Of a stretch of 64,000 nucleotides of DNA, positions 37,471-47,648 are shown one piece after another. How positions within the stretch are numbered: the first letter of the stretch is position 1; every line of letters begins with the position of its first letter. Under the pieces are notes generated by a model that worked only from the letters and a program-made list of their open reading frames with translations, was not told the DNA's origin and did no database searches. Source of the stretch: Pycnococcus provasolii (Eukaryota > Chlorophyta > Pseudoscourfieldiophyceae > Pseudoscourfieldiales); contig CP150584.1 in assembly GCA_049487715.1 (NCBI GenBank), forward strand, positions 124,001-188,000, in the 5' to 3' direction. The position numbers and the translations under genes are program-made.

Positions 37471-39834
37471 TTACAACGACAACAAGTCAATCCCACTTGC
37501 AACGCCGCTCGTGTCGCCAGCGGCAGTTGCGACGTCCGGTGTTGACGACGGCTCCTCGAGCACGAGGAGGTTCGTGTCCTCCATCGAAAGGAGGTCCGCC
37601 TCCTCAGCTGCACCCTTCGGCTGTGCCGCAGCCTCCGACGTGGCACCGCCCGCCGCGATACCAAGGCCCTCGTCGATCATCGCCGTCGACACGAACGAGC
37701 TCGCGGGCTTGCGGTACACCACGGACAGCGAGTTAAACTCGCGGAAGATGCGGTCGAGCTTCGATCCCGACGTGTCGTCGGAAACGCGAACACGTACGCC
37801 ACTTCGTTCGCCTGGTTGTCGGCCGCCCCACACCACGCGCCCGATCGCGTCCATGCCAGCGCCCGTCGGCGACAGGCCATCCTCGAGCAGGCGAAGAAGG
37901 TGCACGGCACGCCCTCGAACGTCCAAGTTCTCGTCAGCAACACCCAGCGTCAGGCCCGCATTTAGAGCGCGCGTTGCCTCCCCGGGACGCAGCACGAACA
38001 TCTTCGCGAGCGCAGTGAGCACCTCCAGCTTCACCGCGGCGCTCTCCTCCGATGCCATCGGCGACGAGGACGCCTCGCCTTCGTCGTCGTCATCCTCGGA
38101 AACCACGTAGTCCTCGAGCACGTACGGTGCATTGGGCAGCTCGTCCGCAAACTCGCCCAGCATCCACGCGTAGGCGGCGCGCGCCTGTGCGGATGGCAGC
38201 AGCCGCATGTCGTCGGGCATCGACGACGCGACGACGTCGCGGCAGTGCGTCGCAAAGAGCGTGGGAGACTTACGCAGAACGTCTCGCAGGACGACGATGC
38301 ACTCGCTGGAAACGTGCGTGCCGACGATGGGCTCCACGCCGTCTGATCCGCCGCTGTTGTGCCCGAGGTCGTCGGAAAGTAGCAGCATCAGACGCTCCAC
38401 GAGCATGCCCATGTCCTCGCTGCCAGATTCCGCCTCGTCGGCGAGAAGAATCTTGCCGATGCACCGTATCGCGAGGCGGCTGAGGTACACGTCGACGGTG
38501 TCCGTGACGTACTCGAGAAGCTCGTTCACAATCTCCATGAGGTGCCGACCAACGGAACCCGTCGGCGCGCCATCTAGGCTCATGTCCGCGACGTGCGCCA
38601 GCATCGCGAGAATCTCAAGCTTCTGCTCCTTGATGAACGACGGGTCGGACGCACGAACGAAGAAGCTGCGGTAGTCGGATGCAAACAGCATGGGTGCGCG
38701 GGAGACGAGCAGGCGAAGGTGGGTGAGCACCGCAAATGCGCACTCGGGGCTCACCTGGCTTCCGACGAGCGTGATGAGAGGTCCCTTCACGCGTTCGAAC
38801 ACCTGCTGGTGCACGTCTGGCAGCGGCAGCGTGAGGTGCAGGAAAACCTTCGCGGTTGCGAGCACCACCGCGCTGTTCGAGTGGCTAAGCCTGTCCTCGA
38901 GCGCGTTCATGATGTCGAACGTTTCCTCCTTGCCCTGAGGTTCATACAGCGAGACGAAGTGCAGCACCTGGCACTGGTTCCACTCGTTGAAGTCCTTGAT
39001 GCGATTGATGAGCCCGTACACGAGCGCTTTGGTGACGAGGCTGCCTGCACCCTCTAGAGAGCTCAGGACGGCGCACGCGTTGGACACGCACTGCGGGTCG
39101 GTGTCTCTAAGCAGGAGCGTTTTGACGGACTCGACGAGGTGGTGCGGGTGCCCCTGCGCGGCGGCGAGTTGCGCGGTGGCTGGGTTGGCCGCCGTCGCCT
39201 CGTGCAGTTTGATCGCCTTGAGCACGCCGAGCACAGCCGTTCGCCGTACGTACGCCGCCCTGTCCTGCAGACCTTTGGCGACGGCGGGGACGAGGTACTC
39301 CATGAGGTTGGGCACCTTGAGTCCGCAGAGCGCTCTGAGTGCGAGCCCGCGTATGGTGGCGTCTTCGTGCTGGCAGTCTTTCTGCAGTGTGTTGACGGTC
39401 ATGAGCGCGAGGTCTGCGTGTTGTCTTGCGTACGTGCTGATGTAGAGGTAGAGCATCTTCTTCAAGATTGCGTTGTACGCCTGCAGGTATGCGGTGACAG
39501 CGTCGAGCGACTCGTCACCTGTGGATAGGTCTTTCATGAGCGCGGGACTTGTTGGTGCCGACGCGGCCATGATCATGGTTGAGAATAGCAGCGACACGTC
39601 AACCCCTTGTGTCATGTACGAGATGACTTTCGCAAATAAATCGCGTTTCGTCGTCATTTCTGCGCGCGTGCGTGGCGCAAGGAGCAGGCCAAGCTGCGAA
39701 CGCATGTCACCAAGTTCCGACGTGCGAGCAGCTTTAGCAGGAGCTGATCCTGAAGCAGAAGCTCCTCCAACTGATGACGCACCCCCACCTCCTGACGCAC
39801 CTCCCCCTGAGGCTGATGAAGACGACGGCGCCAT
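37471..39834 (-). CDS. AP4B1: AP-4 adaptor complex beta subunit
   Basis: A 787-residue adaptin trunk and hinge. A Ser/Gly/Ala-rich N-terminus (~40 residues) precedes ARP-repeat-like solenoid helices with KRDLFAKVISYMTQGVDVSLLFSTM, KKMLYLYISTYARQHADLALMTVNTLQKDC and IRGLALRALCGLKVPNLMEYL. These resemble AP-4 beta more than AP-1/2 beta. The C-terminal ~80 residues contain a clathrin-box-like DLLSMEDTNLLVL and a final IDLLSL, and there is little evidence of a full ear domain. AP-4 sorts cargo at the trans-Golgi network. The ATG at 39834 is used because the residues before it look like translated 5' UTR. Convergent with POP5 (36 nt). Confidence 0.85.
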   Translation of the reverse strand: MAPSSSSASGGGASGGGGASSVGGASASGSAPAKAARTSELGDMRSQLGLLLAPRTRAEMTTKRDLFAKVISYMTQGVDVSLLFSTMIMAASAPTSPALMKDLSTGDESLDAVTAYLQAYNAILKKMLYLYISTYARQHADLALMTVNTLQKDCQHEDATIRGLALRALCGLKVPNLMEYLVPAVAKGLQDRAAYVRRTAVLGVLKAIKLHEATAANPATAQLAAAQGHPHHLVESVKTLLLRDTDPQCVSNACAVLSSLEGAGSLVTKALVYGLINRIKDFNEWNQCQVLHFVSLYEPQGKEETFDIMNALEDRLSHSNSAVVLATAKVFLHLTLPLPDVHQQVFERVKGPLITLVGSQVSPECAFAVLTHLRLLVSRAPMLFASDYRSFFVRASDPSFIKEQKLEILAMLAHVADMSLDGAPTGSVGRHLMEIVNELLEYVTDTVDVYLSRLAIRCIGKILLADEAESGSEDMGMLVERLMLLLSDDLGHNSGGSDGVEPIVGTHVSSECIVVLRDVLRKSPTLFATHCRDVVASSMPDDMRLLPSAQARAAYAWMLGEFADELPNAPYVLEDYVVSEDDDDEGEASSSPMASEESAAVKLEVLTALAKMFVLRPGEATRALNAGLTLGVADENLDVRGRAVHLLRLLEDGLSPTGAGMDAIGRVVWGGRQPGERSGVRVRVSDDTSGSKLDRIFREFNSLSVVYRKPASSFVSTAMIDEGLGIAAGGATSEAAAQPKGAAEEADLLSMEDTNLLVLEEPSSTPDVATAAGDTSGVASGIDLLSL

Positions 39835-41271
39835 GCTTGAACAAGATAGCCTACTGTGAGTTGAATGATTCAGCCAGCCAGCGAGAGAAAAATAAAATAT
39901 ATTGTAATATAATGAGGGCACGTGCGCACACAAACACCACCAGAAGAGGGGGGGGCGTTAGTTATTTGGAACCCGATCTAAATTAACGGGTTATGAGCGG
40001 ATCCCCAAAGGCCTAAGCAAATAGACCCTCTCTGGGGGGAGCCCTTCGGGGGGGTTCCCAGGAACCATCCCCTTAATTAATTCGGGGTTGGTTTCCTTTC
40101 CTGGTTCTTTTTTCGGCGGGTTCGGGGTTCGTGTTTGGGGGTTTCGGGGTTCGGTTTGGTTAGGGGAGTTTGGCGGTCTTTTGGCATGCTTTTGGGCTTT
40201 GGCATCGCGGTCTCCATGGCGGACTTGGCAATGGCGGGGTTTGGCCGTTTGGGGAGGCCGGTGATTAGCGAGAGGCGGTGATGAACCGTACAGTACCTGC
40301 AACTCGCCCAAACCAACTCGCCCAAAACGCCGCGTACAGTTTGTAAAGTTTACTGGACTCGAGGTCGAGGGGAAAACAAACAAGGTTAAACTGGGCCGCG
40401 GAGCTCCCCCTCCATCCAGGCACCAGCCGTGAGCCGTGGAGCTCCACCAGTGAGGCAGTGACCAGTCCATAGAAACTGCATAGTCCATGCAAGCTCGAGC
40501 CCGTCGTTTTCTTCGAGGAATTGAACGCAGAGAGAGAGTCGGTTTCTCTCGGCCCAGTCGGCCGGTTGGTCACTCTGCACTCATAAACTGTACCACCCAC
40601 CGGCCAGGCGGCCAAGCCGGCCAGCCGGCGTGAAAGGCGAGGAAATAAGGCCGTTGACGGTTGGCATTTGGCAAGTTGCAGCCTTGTACAGTAGGTTGCG
40701 TGGAGTGAAGGGAGTCTTGTGTGTTGTTCTTTCACGAGCCTGACCTGTCTGTGCTCGGCAGTCGGCAGTGAAGTCCACAGTGCAGCCAACATCCATCCAT
40801 CCATCCATCCACGTATGGTAGCTTAACTTGAACTTTGATCGGGAAGGAAGCTTGCATTGCAAGGTGTGGTGTGTCTCGACGAACTGCATGCATTATGCAT
40901 AAACGTACCTGAACCAGCGTTCGCATCCTGCGCGGCCGGCTGCCGAGAGAGCCAAAAGCCAAAAGCCAAACGGAACACCACCCGGCCAAAACCTCGAGGT
41001 CGGACGGAATTCGAGTCTGAGAACGCGGCGTTCGTCTGCGTCGTCTTCACGAGCGCGTCGTCTGCGTCGTCGTCTGCGTCGTCGTCTGCGTCTTCACGAG
41101 CTTCACGAGTGTATCTTCCCATACACTCGTGTGTGTTTGAAACAACGTTCGTTGGTTGGTTCGTTGGTTGGTCGTGTCGCTCGCGCTTAAGCTTACAAGA
41201 AACCTCTTCTCGTACCATAAATACCTTGGAAAACTCATCGGAACTTCTCAATCGCAACTTTCCATAAAAGA
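39835..41271. other. Long divergent spacer between AP-4 beta and CFAP99
   Basis: 1.44 kb with no convincing gene. It holds GGGGTTCGG-type repeats (40080-40170), a CCGGCC-rich stretch (40555-40632), an ATCC microsatellite (40790-40812) and a CGTCGTCTG microsatellite (41035-41095). A 179-codon open frame on the minus strand (40265-40804) begins inside the ATCC repeat and does not look like a protein. Confidence 0.55.
40790..40812. repeat. (ATCC)n microsatellite
   Basis: Five consecutive ATCC tetramers in the spacer upstream of the CFAP99 gene. Confidence 0.9.
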
Positions 41272-43566
41272 ATGTCCGTCTCGACCGCGACACCGTTCGT
41301 GCTGATTGGTGACCCGGAGCCGCTTCCCCCCTCCTCTTTGATGAAGTTCGTCGAGGAGATGTACGTCGAGTACAACGCAGGCGCGATGACCGTGGACTCG
41401 CACGCCGACGCGTGGATCGAAGCGCGAAGGCGGAAGGTGCAAACGGCGTCCGACGAGGTGTTTCTGCGGCAAATTCTATACGGCGCAGTCAGATACAAGA
41501 AGTTTCTCAAGGCTTTCATGGCCGCCTTCTACTTCAGAAACGGATCCGTCGCAAGCAGAAGCGACGTGCACACGTTCACGATTTGGGCGTACATTGCACT
41601 GCTCAGGCTGTCGGAGCTGACGTTCTCGCAGTTTCGAAGGCTCGCACTCGCGCAGGAACCGCAGAAGATGCTCGTGCTGTTCGCGTGGCTCTTCAAGCCG
41701 CAGAACCTGAAAGACTTCTGCAGGGACGAGTGGCTCAAGCTGTACGACGTGCCGTTCGTCGAAGACGTCATCGCAACGGTCGCAACGTGGAAGGACGACG
41801 TCGCGGAGCTCATGGAGACGCTCGAGGAGAAGGTGTTCCTCTCCAAGAAAAAGGAGGAGGCTGAGGCTGGCGCGTGGGCCGCAGGTTCCAAGTCCGCGAC
41901 GGGCACCGTGCCTGTGCCATTCAAGCTCTCCGAGGCGAAGGCCAAGCCACTGCCAGCGAACACGGAACCTCCGCCGCCAGTGAAGCCGAAACCCATCCCG
42001 GCGAGCACCTACAAGCGTGGGCCCACGTCGGAGCAGGAGGCGATCGAGACGATGAAGCTGGAAAATCGAGAGAAACTCGTGAAGCCCGAGCCGTTCGTGC
42101 TGAAAACGACGGAAAGGCCTGAGACACTCCCGCGCGCCAAGGAGCAGGCGGAGGCGGAGCTGCAGGCGACGCTGCGCTTCGACGGCACCAAGGCAAAACC
42201 GGCTCCGCCACCTCCCGCGGCTGCCGTCAGGCTGAACGCCGCGGCTGTGCTCCGCGAGGATGCGCTCTACAAGAAGAAGCAGGCGGAGGAGGCGCGCATG
42301 ATCGCGACGTACGAGACGGAGCTGCGCGACTCCGTGCCCTTCGAGGTGTGGCAGCGCCGCATGAAAGATGACGACGAGGCGGAGCGGCAGGAGGAGATTC
42401 AGCGGCGGCGGCTCGACGCGGTGGCAAGTGGAGAGGCGGCGATCCGCATTCGCAAGGAGGCTGTGGAGCAGAAGCACCTCGAGGTGCTGAAGGCACGCGA
42501 GGAGGCGAGGCAGAAGCTGGCGCTGCGCGAGGAGGAGATGGACGTGGAGCGCGAGGCGAACAAGGTACGCCGTGAGATTGTCATCGAGGAGCGCGAGCGT
42601 GTTAAAATCTCGAAGGAGAAGCTCGCGATGGAGAAGAAGAAGCAGGCTGACGAGCGCCTGGCTGAGAGAACGGAGGCTGAGCACCTGCTCGCGGAGATTC
42701 GCGCGATGGAGCAGAAGAAGAAGGAGGACATTATTCGCCAGCTGCGTGCGATCGAGCGTGTTCAGGACACGTCGAAGAAGGCGGTGTTTGATCCGACGAC
42801 CATGGCAGGCCACGGGCTTCTCGAGGAGATGACGCTGACTGAGCTGCAGCAACGCCTTCAGACGGTGAAGCGCCACCGCCAGGAGGATGAGGAGCGTCAG
42901 CGTGCTGAGATTCACCGCCTCAAGAGCCGTCGCGAGGATATGATTCTCTCCAAGGCTGAGAACATCAAGCGCATCCGCGACATGGCGAACGTTTCAGGAA
43001 CTATGCGCCGCGAGGAGCGCAAGGAGGCGGAGAGGGTGCGCTTAGCTGGCGAGCTTCGAGCGAGAGAGGATGGCATGCTTGTGCTTCGCGATAAACTGCA
43101 CGATAAGAAGATGCAGAAGCTCGAGGAGCAGAAGCGCCTTGCGGCGGAGATGAAGCGCATCCGCTTCGAGCAGGAAATCCAGGCTGCCGGCGCGGCGCAG
43201 CTAGAGGAGCACAAGTTCAAGCAGCTGCAGAAGGGAGCCGAGCGCGAGCTCTCGCACAAGCAGTTCGAGACAAAAGAAGAGGCTGAGACGTACGAGAAGA
43301 CGCGCGCGAAGGAGTGGCAGATCAAACTTCAGAATGTCAGAACGGAGAAGCGCGAGAAGCGCGAATTTCTGCACAACTACAACGCACGCGTCAAGGTGCA
43401 GCAGGAGCTCACGACTGCGGCTGAGACGTCCAAGGCGACACGGAAGAAGAACCTGGTTTCTACGGAGCACACGCGCTTGTCAACGGCGCGCGGAGGGTTC
43501 CCCGCGAACTCGCAGACATTCTGGGTGCTGAAGGAGGAGCGTGAGCACGGCACTTTGCCGTCATGA
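41272..43566 (+). CDS. CFAP99: Cilia- and flagella-associated protein 99
   Basis: A 764-residue axonemal protein. A helical N-terminal domain (about 20-190) has FLRQILYGAVRYKKFLKAFM, FTIWAYIALLRLSELTFSQF and LFKPQNLKDFCRDEWLKLYD, which resemble the conserved N-terminus of CFAP99. A Pro-rich linker (220-320) follows. A long Glu/Arg/Lys-rich coiled coil runs from about 340 to 735 with a break near VFDPTTMAGHGLLEEMTLTELQQR. CFAP99 is a conserved ciliary protein linked to the axoneme; the exact position is not well defined. The stop overlaps the start of an upstream-UTR frame of the next gene on the same strand. Confidence 0.78.
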   Translation: MSVSTATPFVLIGDPEPLPPSSLMKFVEEMYVEYNAGAMTVDSHADAWIEARRRKVQTASDEVFLRQILYGAVRYKKFLKAFMAAFYFRNGSVASRSDVHTFTIWAYIALLRLSELTFSQFRRLALAQEPQKMLVLFAWLFKPQNLKDFCRDEWLKLYDVPFVEDVIATVATWKDDVAELMETLEEKVFLSKKKEEAEAGAWAAGSKSATGTVPVPFKLSEAKAKPLPANTEPPPPVKPKPIPASTYKRGPTSEQEAIETMKLENREKLVKPEPFVLKTTERPETLPRAKEQAEAELQATLRFDGTKAKPAPPPPAAAVRLNAAAVLREDALYKKKQAEEARMIATYETELRDSVPFEVWQRRMKDDDEAERQEEIQRRRLDAVASGEAAIRIRKEAVEQKHLEVLKAREEARQKLALREEEMDVEREANKVRREIVIEERERVKISKEKLAMEKKKQADERLAERTEAEHLLAEIRAMEQKKKEDIIRQLRAIERVQDTSKKAVFDPTTMAGHGLLEEMTLTELQQRLQTVKRHRQEDEERQRAEIHRLKSRREDMILSKAENIKRIRDMANVSGTMRREERKEAERVRLAGELRAREDGMLVLRDKLHDKKMQKLEEQKRLAAEMKRIRFEQEIQAAGAAQLEEHKFKQLQKGAERELSHKQFETKEEAETYEKTRAKEWQIKLQNVRTEKREKREFLHNYNARVKVQQELTTAAETSKATRKKNLVSTEHTRLSTARGGFPANSQTFWVLKEEREHGTLPS

Positions 43567-43832
43567 ATGTGATTGCAACATGCAACAGGCATGCCCTCTT
43601 GCTGCACGAGCAGCGCCTCATGCGCGCAGCGGCGCACTTACACTTACAAGCTACATGTAATATACACCACCATCGAATTACCTCCATGAATTGCTCAACT
43701 TTCCCGCCTCAAAAATTCAGGGATTTGAATTTGAATTTTCTCCCCGGCAGCCCGGCTGCCCGGGTGCGTGATTTCACACTTTCTTTGGCGCCGATCCTGG
43801 ACATTCTTCTCTCTCTCCCTCTCTCTCCATCC

Positions 43833-44915
43833 ATGGCGGATCCTCGGAGTCACTCCACAGCTGGCAGCACTCATAGTAGCAGCAGTTCTCATTCTTCGCG
43901 TTCCGTGTCGTGGTCGTCGATGATGGCGGGTGCTGGTGGACGTGGTGACGACGCCTTCCATGATGGTGGTGGTGGCGATGATGATAATACTCGCAGCAAT
44001 TGGGTCGATATCGACGACGACGATTACGGCGTGATTGAGGAGGAAAATGATATCTTGTATGAGGTTCCGTCTTCTACTTTGTCGTGCTCCGATTCGGGGG
44101 AATTCGTCGACGACATTAACAGCAGCAGCGTGATAAGTGGATCATTAGTTCGGTATGATGCCGATAATGACGCGCCGGATTGGCAAGATGACGACGACGA
44201 CGACGAGTGGGGCGGTGGAGGTTACGACGCGCAGAATGCTGAGCCTAATACTGCGGTGAAGACGACGAGCAAGCAGTCGTCGTTGTCATTACCACTTCCC
44301 GCTTTGACCCCTGTCGCGACAACAGCACGCGATGCTTTTGAGATGCTGGAGGAGTCCGAGGAGGAGGAAAACAACGACGGTGCGGTAGATGCACAGCGCA
44401 TACGCGTGGTTGTGCGCGTGCGCCCCGCGTTGGATGCTGGTGGCGCGTCATCACAAAAGGAGAAGGATGCAGGGAATGTCGTGGTTCCACCCGGATCAAA
44501 CAGGATCATGCTACGTTCGGACACGACAACAAAAACTACAAAATGGATGATGTCATCGGCGACGACGAAGGAGATGCCCTTCGATCGTGTTTTCGACGAA
44601 CGACACCGTCAACACGACGACGATGATGAAGAGGAGGACGACGGCTTGGAATTTTACGAAGGATCTGGATGCAAGGCAATCGTACGCGCATTCGCTCGTG
44701 GATTCAATGGTACGATTTTCGCGTACGGGCAGACTGGCAGTGGTAAAACGTATACAATGTCGCAGGTGGTGGAAAACGCAGCGTCACACATCTTCAGCAT
44801 CATCAATGGTAGCCAGGAGTCAACAACCCGCCGTCGTCGTGAGTACCTCGTTCGATGTGGTGTCATGGAGATCTACAACGACAAAGTGATTGATCTTCTC
44901 AACATCAGCAGCGGC

Positions 44916-44946
<31 letters not shown>

Positions 44947-47420
44947 TCGAGAGCACCGGCGCCGCCGACGACATTGCATTCTTGAAGTTGCGGGATGACG
45001 GCAGCGGAGGAACCAATCCACTCGGTGGCGTGCATATCGAAGGGCTGCAGGAGCATCACGTGTCGACGGCCGATGAATTGCTCGACGTCATCGAGGCTGC
45101 CGCGCGGCGGCGCAAGGTTGCTTGCACACGCTTGAATAGCACGAGCAGTCGCAGTCACATGGTAATCCGCCTAATACTCGAAAGTCAGCCAGCTGATTTC
45201 GACGACAAAGACAGTGGTGGTGCCGGCAAATCCAAGTACGACGCCGCCGCCGGTGAGTCGAATCATCCTGACATTCTCGTAAGCTGTCTGAATCTCGTTG
45301 ACCTTGCTGGTTCTGAGCGCGTCAAGGAAAGCTCTGCAGAGGGTGAACAGCTGCGCGAGGCATGCCACATAAACCGCTCGCTACTCACCTTGGGCACCTG
45401 CATTTACCAACTCGCGGCATTCACAGCCAAGCGAACGTCTGCCGACAACAATAGCAGCGGACAGCAGTTGTCACCAAGATCGGCACGGGAGGCGGCGCTC
45501 GCCGTGAGCGGGTCGACGTACATTCCTTACCGCTCGAGCGCACTCACACGCATCCTGCAGCCATCGCTTGGCGGCAACGCGTACACTTGCATCGTGGCGT
45601 GTATCAATCCGCTTGGTGGGTGGTTTCTGGAGCAGACGCGAAGTACACTCCAGTTTGCCAGCCGGGCGATGCAGGTGATGAACAAGCCGAAGCGCAATAG
45701 CGTCGAGCCTTGGAGCGCGGAAGTCAGCGTGCTGAAGTATCGCGCACAAATTGTCGAGCTACAGCGTCAGCTTCGTCAGCGCGATCTGGAGATGATGAAA
45801 GGCGGTGGCGGAAAGGCAGGCGCCGCGGCTGTGAAGCAATTGCAAAGTATGCACGACGTTCTAGGCGCCTGCAAGGACAAGCTAGACCAGAAACGAATGC
45901 AGGTTTCAAACCTCGAGCACCTGATTGTCAGCTACAAGGATGCGTGTGCAACCGCGGCGGAGAAAGAGGAACTCGCTCGCGCCGAGGCTGCGCGCGAGCG
46001 TGACGCGGCGGAAGAACTTGCCCGTGCTGCGAAGGAGGCGCAGAGGAAGGAGATGTTTGAGGTGAGCCTGCGCGATCGAGAGATTGAGCAGCAGCGTGCA
46101 CGTGTTAGTCAGCTTGAATCCATGCACCAAGATGCGCTACGTGCGCAGCGGGAGGAACTTGAGGAGGCTCACCGCTTCGCCATGAAAGAACAACATGCAA
46201 AGCTGCGCACCGAGTTTGAGTCGCAACGCCTACAACTCGCGGAACAGCTGCAGAGCATGCACGACCTGCTGAAGTCATGCAAGGAAAAGCTTGACATGAA
46301 GCGGCTTCAAAACGCCGAGCTGGAGCGTTCCATCTTGGAGTACAAGGATGCGATTGCAGTCGCGCAAGAAAAGGAGCAAGAGGCTCGCGAGCGCCTCGCA
46401 CGCGAGCGGGCTGCGGCGGATGAATTCGCCGCAAACGCAGCAGAGGAGCAGGCAAAACTTTGCACCGAGATCCAGATGCTGGAATTGTCCGTGGATTCGG
46501 AGATTCAAATTCAGCATGCGCTTGAGAGGCGTCTCCGCGACGAGATGGAGAGGGAGCGCGCCAATTGGAACGATGCACACGACAATGAGCTTCGCACGGT
46601 GGAGCAGCGGGCGCGCGCAGAGCTGCAGCGCGAGCGCGAGACGAAGGCGGAGCAGCTCGCGCACGCCGATGACGTGCACAGGGCAAAGTGCGAGAAGATG
46701 GAGGTGGCGCACCTTGCGGCGATGGAGTCGTATCGAAGGGAGCTTGAGGAGATGCATCACAATTTGCGCGAGCAGATGTTAGCAGCTCAGCTCGAGGGTG
46801 CCCAGGCTGCGCATAAGGATGCGTTGATCAAGCAACGCGACGATGTGCGCGCGGCAGCGGAGGCGGCGTATGATACGAAGCTTCGTGCGGCTGAGGAAAA
46901 ACACATGCAAGCGCTTGGAAGGCTGCGTGAGGAGCTTGAGGAATCGCATTCCGCTTCGCTTGACGTGCAGGAACAATTGGCGACCGAGAGGGTGGCTGAG
47001 GTGGAGGCGGCACATGAGGAAGAGCTCGAGGACGTCGTCAGGATGTACGAGGGCGAGGCTGCCTGGCGCGATCTTGCGATTGAATCTCTTGGAGTGGTGG
47101 TTCAGGTTGCGCACTCCAGGTTGGAGAAGGCGGAGGGGGCGGCGGCGACGGCGGCGGCGGCGGCGCGCCGATCTGCATCGGCGTCGACAACTCCTCGCAA
47201 GGGAAACTTCCGTCGCAATCTCGAAAACTTGCTCACTAGTCCAAATCGCAGGGCAAAGCGCGAAAGTATGACGGCCATTGCACGAGCGGAGTTGGCGGCG
47301 CATGCTGCTCACCACGTGCCGAAGAATTCGCCTAATAAGGTGGGAGGAGATGACGACAGCCCACCCATGGCTCCACCGATCACAAGTTTGTGCGGCTTAC
47401 GCAAGCTGCAGTGGGGGTAG
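43833..47420 (+). CDS. N-terminal motor kinesin, kinesin-7-like
   Basis: A 1195-residue microtubule motor. The N-terminal ~185 residues are acidic and Ser-rich. The motor domain (about 188-625) has all nucleotide-binding motifs: IRVVVRVRPAL, P-loop YGQTGSGKTYT near 299, switch I NSTSSRSH near 435, switch II VDLAGSERV near 490, then NRSLLTLGTCI and SALTRILQPSLGGNAYT. The last motif and an N-terminal position fit the kinesin-7/CENP-E branch best. A poly-Asn run (44915-44946) interrupts loop 8. The C-terminal ~500 residues are coiled coil with an internal duplicated segment and a basic Ser-rich tail. The ATG at 43833 follows a CT-rich tract and replaces an earlier in-frame ATG (43563) in the neighbour's stop. 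Confidence 0.9.
44915..44946. repeat. (AAC)n microsatellite coding poly-Asn
   Basis: About ten AAC codons in the kinesin motor domain, in a surface loop position. Confidence 0.95.
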
Positions 47421-47648
47421 CGAATAATTTTGTTTGCTGCGGTGCGTGCATGGGGACGACGACGACGATGACGCAGGCAATGCCGATGCATTCGCGTACA
47501 ACTACTAAACCAAAAACGATAGATAGTAAAAAGAAGTGGACAATTTTTGCGTTTGAGTTTACTTTTGTCATCAAATTAAATCAACTCACCCGGTGTATTC
47601 GCCACCGTTGCTCTCATGCCACTGCGACTTTGGCCAGATGGCGCCGTG

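Noticed and set aside
40265-40804. 179-codon open frame on the minus strand in the AP-4 beta/CFAP99 spacer
   Set aside because: It starts inside an ATCC microsatellite, has no recognisable domain, and its codon use does not match neighbouring genes.
41476-42915. 479-codon minus-strand frame rich in Leu/Arg/His
   Set aside because: Antisense shadow of the CFAP99 coiled coil, where GAG/CTG/AAG codons read as CTC/CAG/CTT on the other strand.
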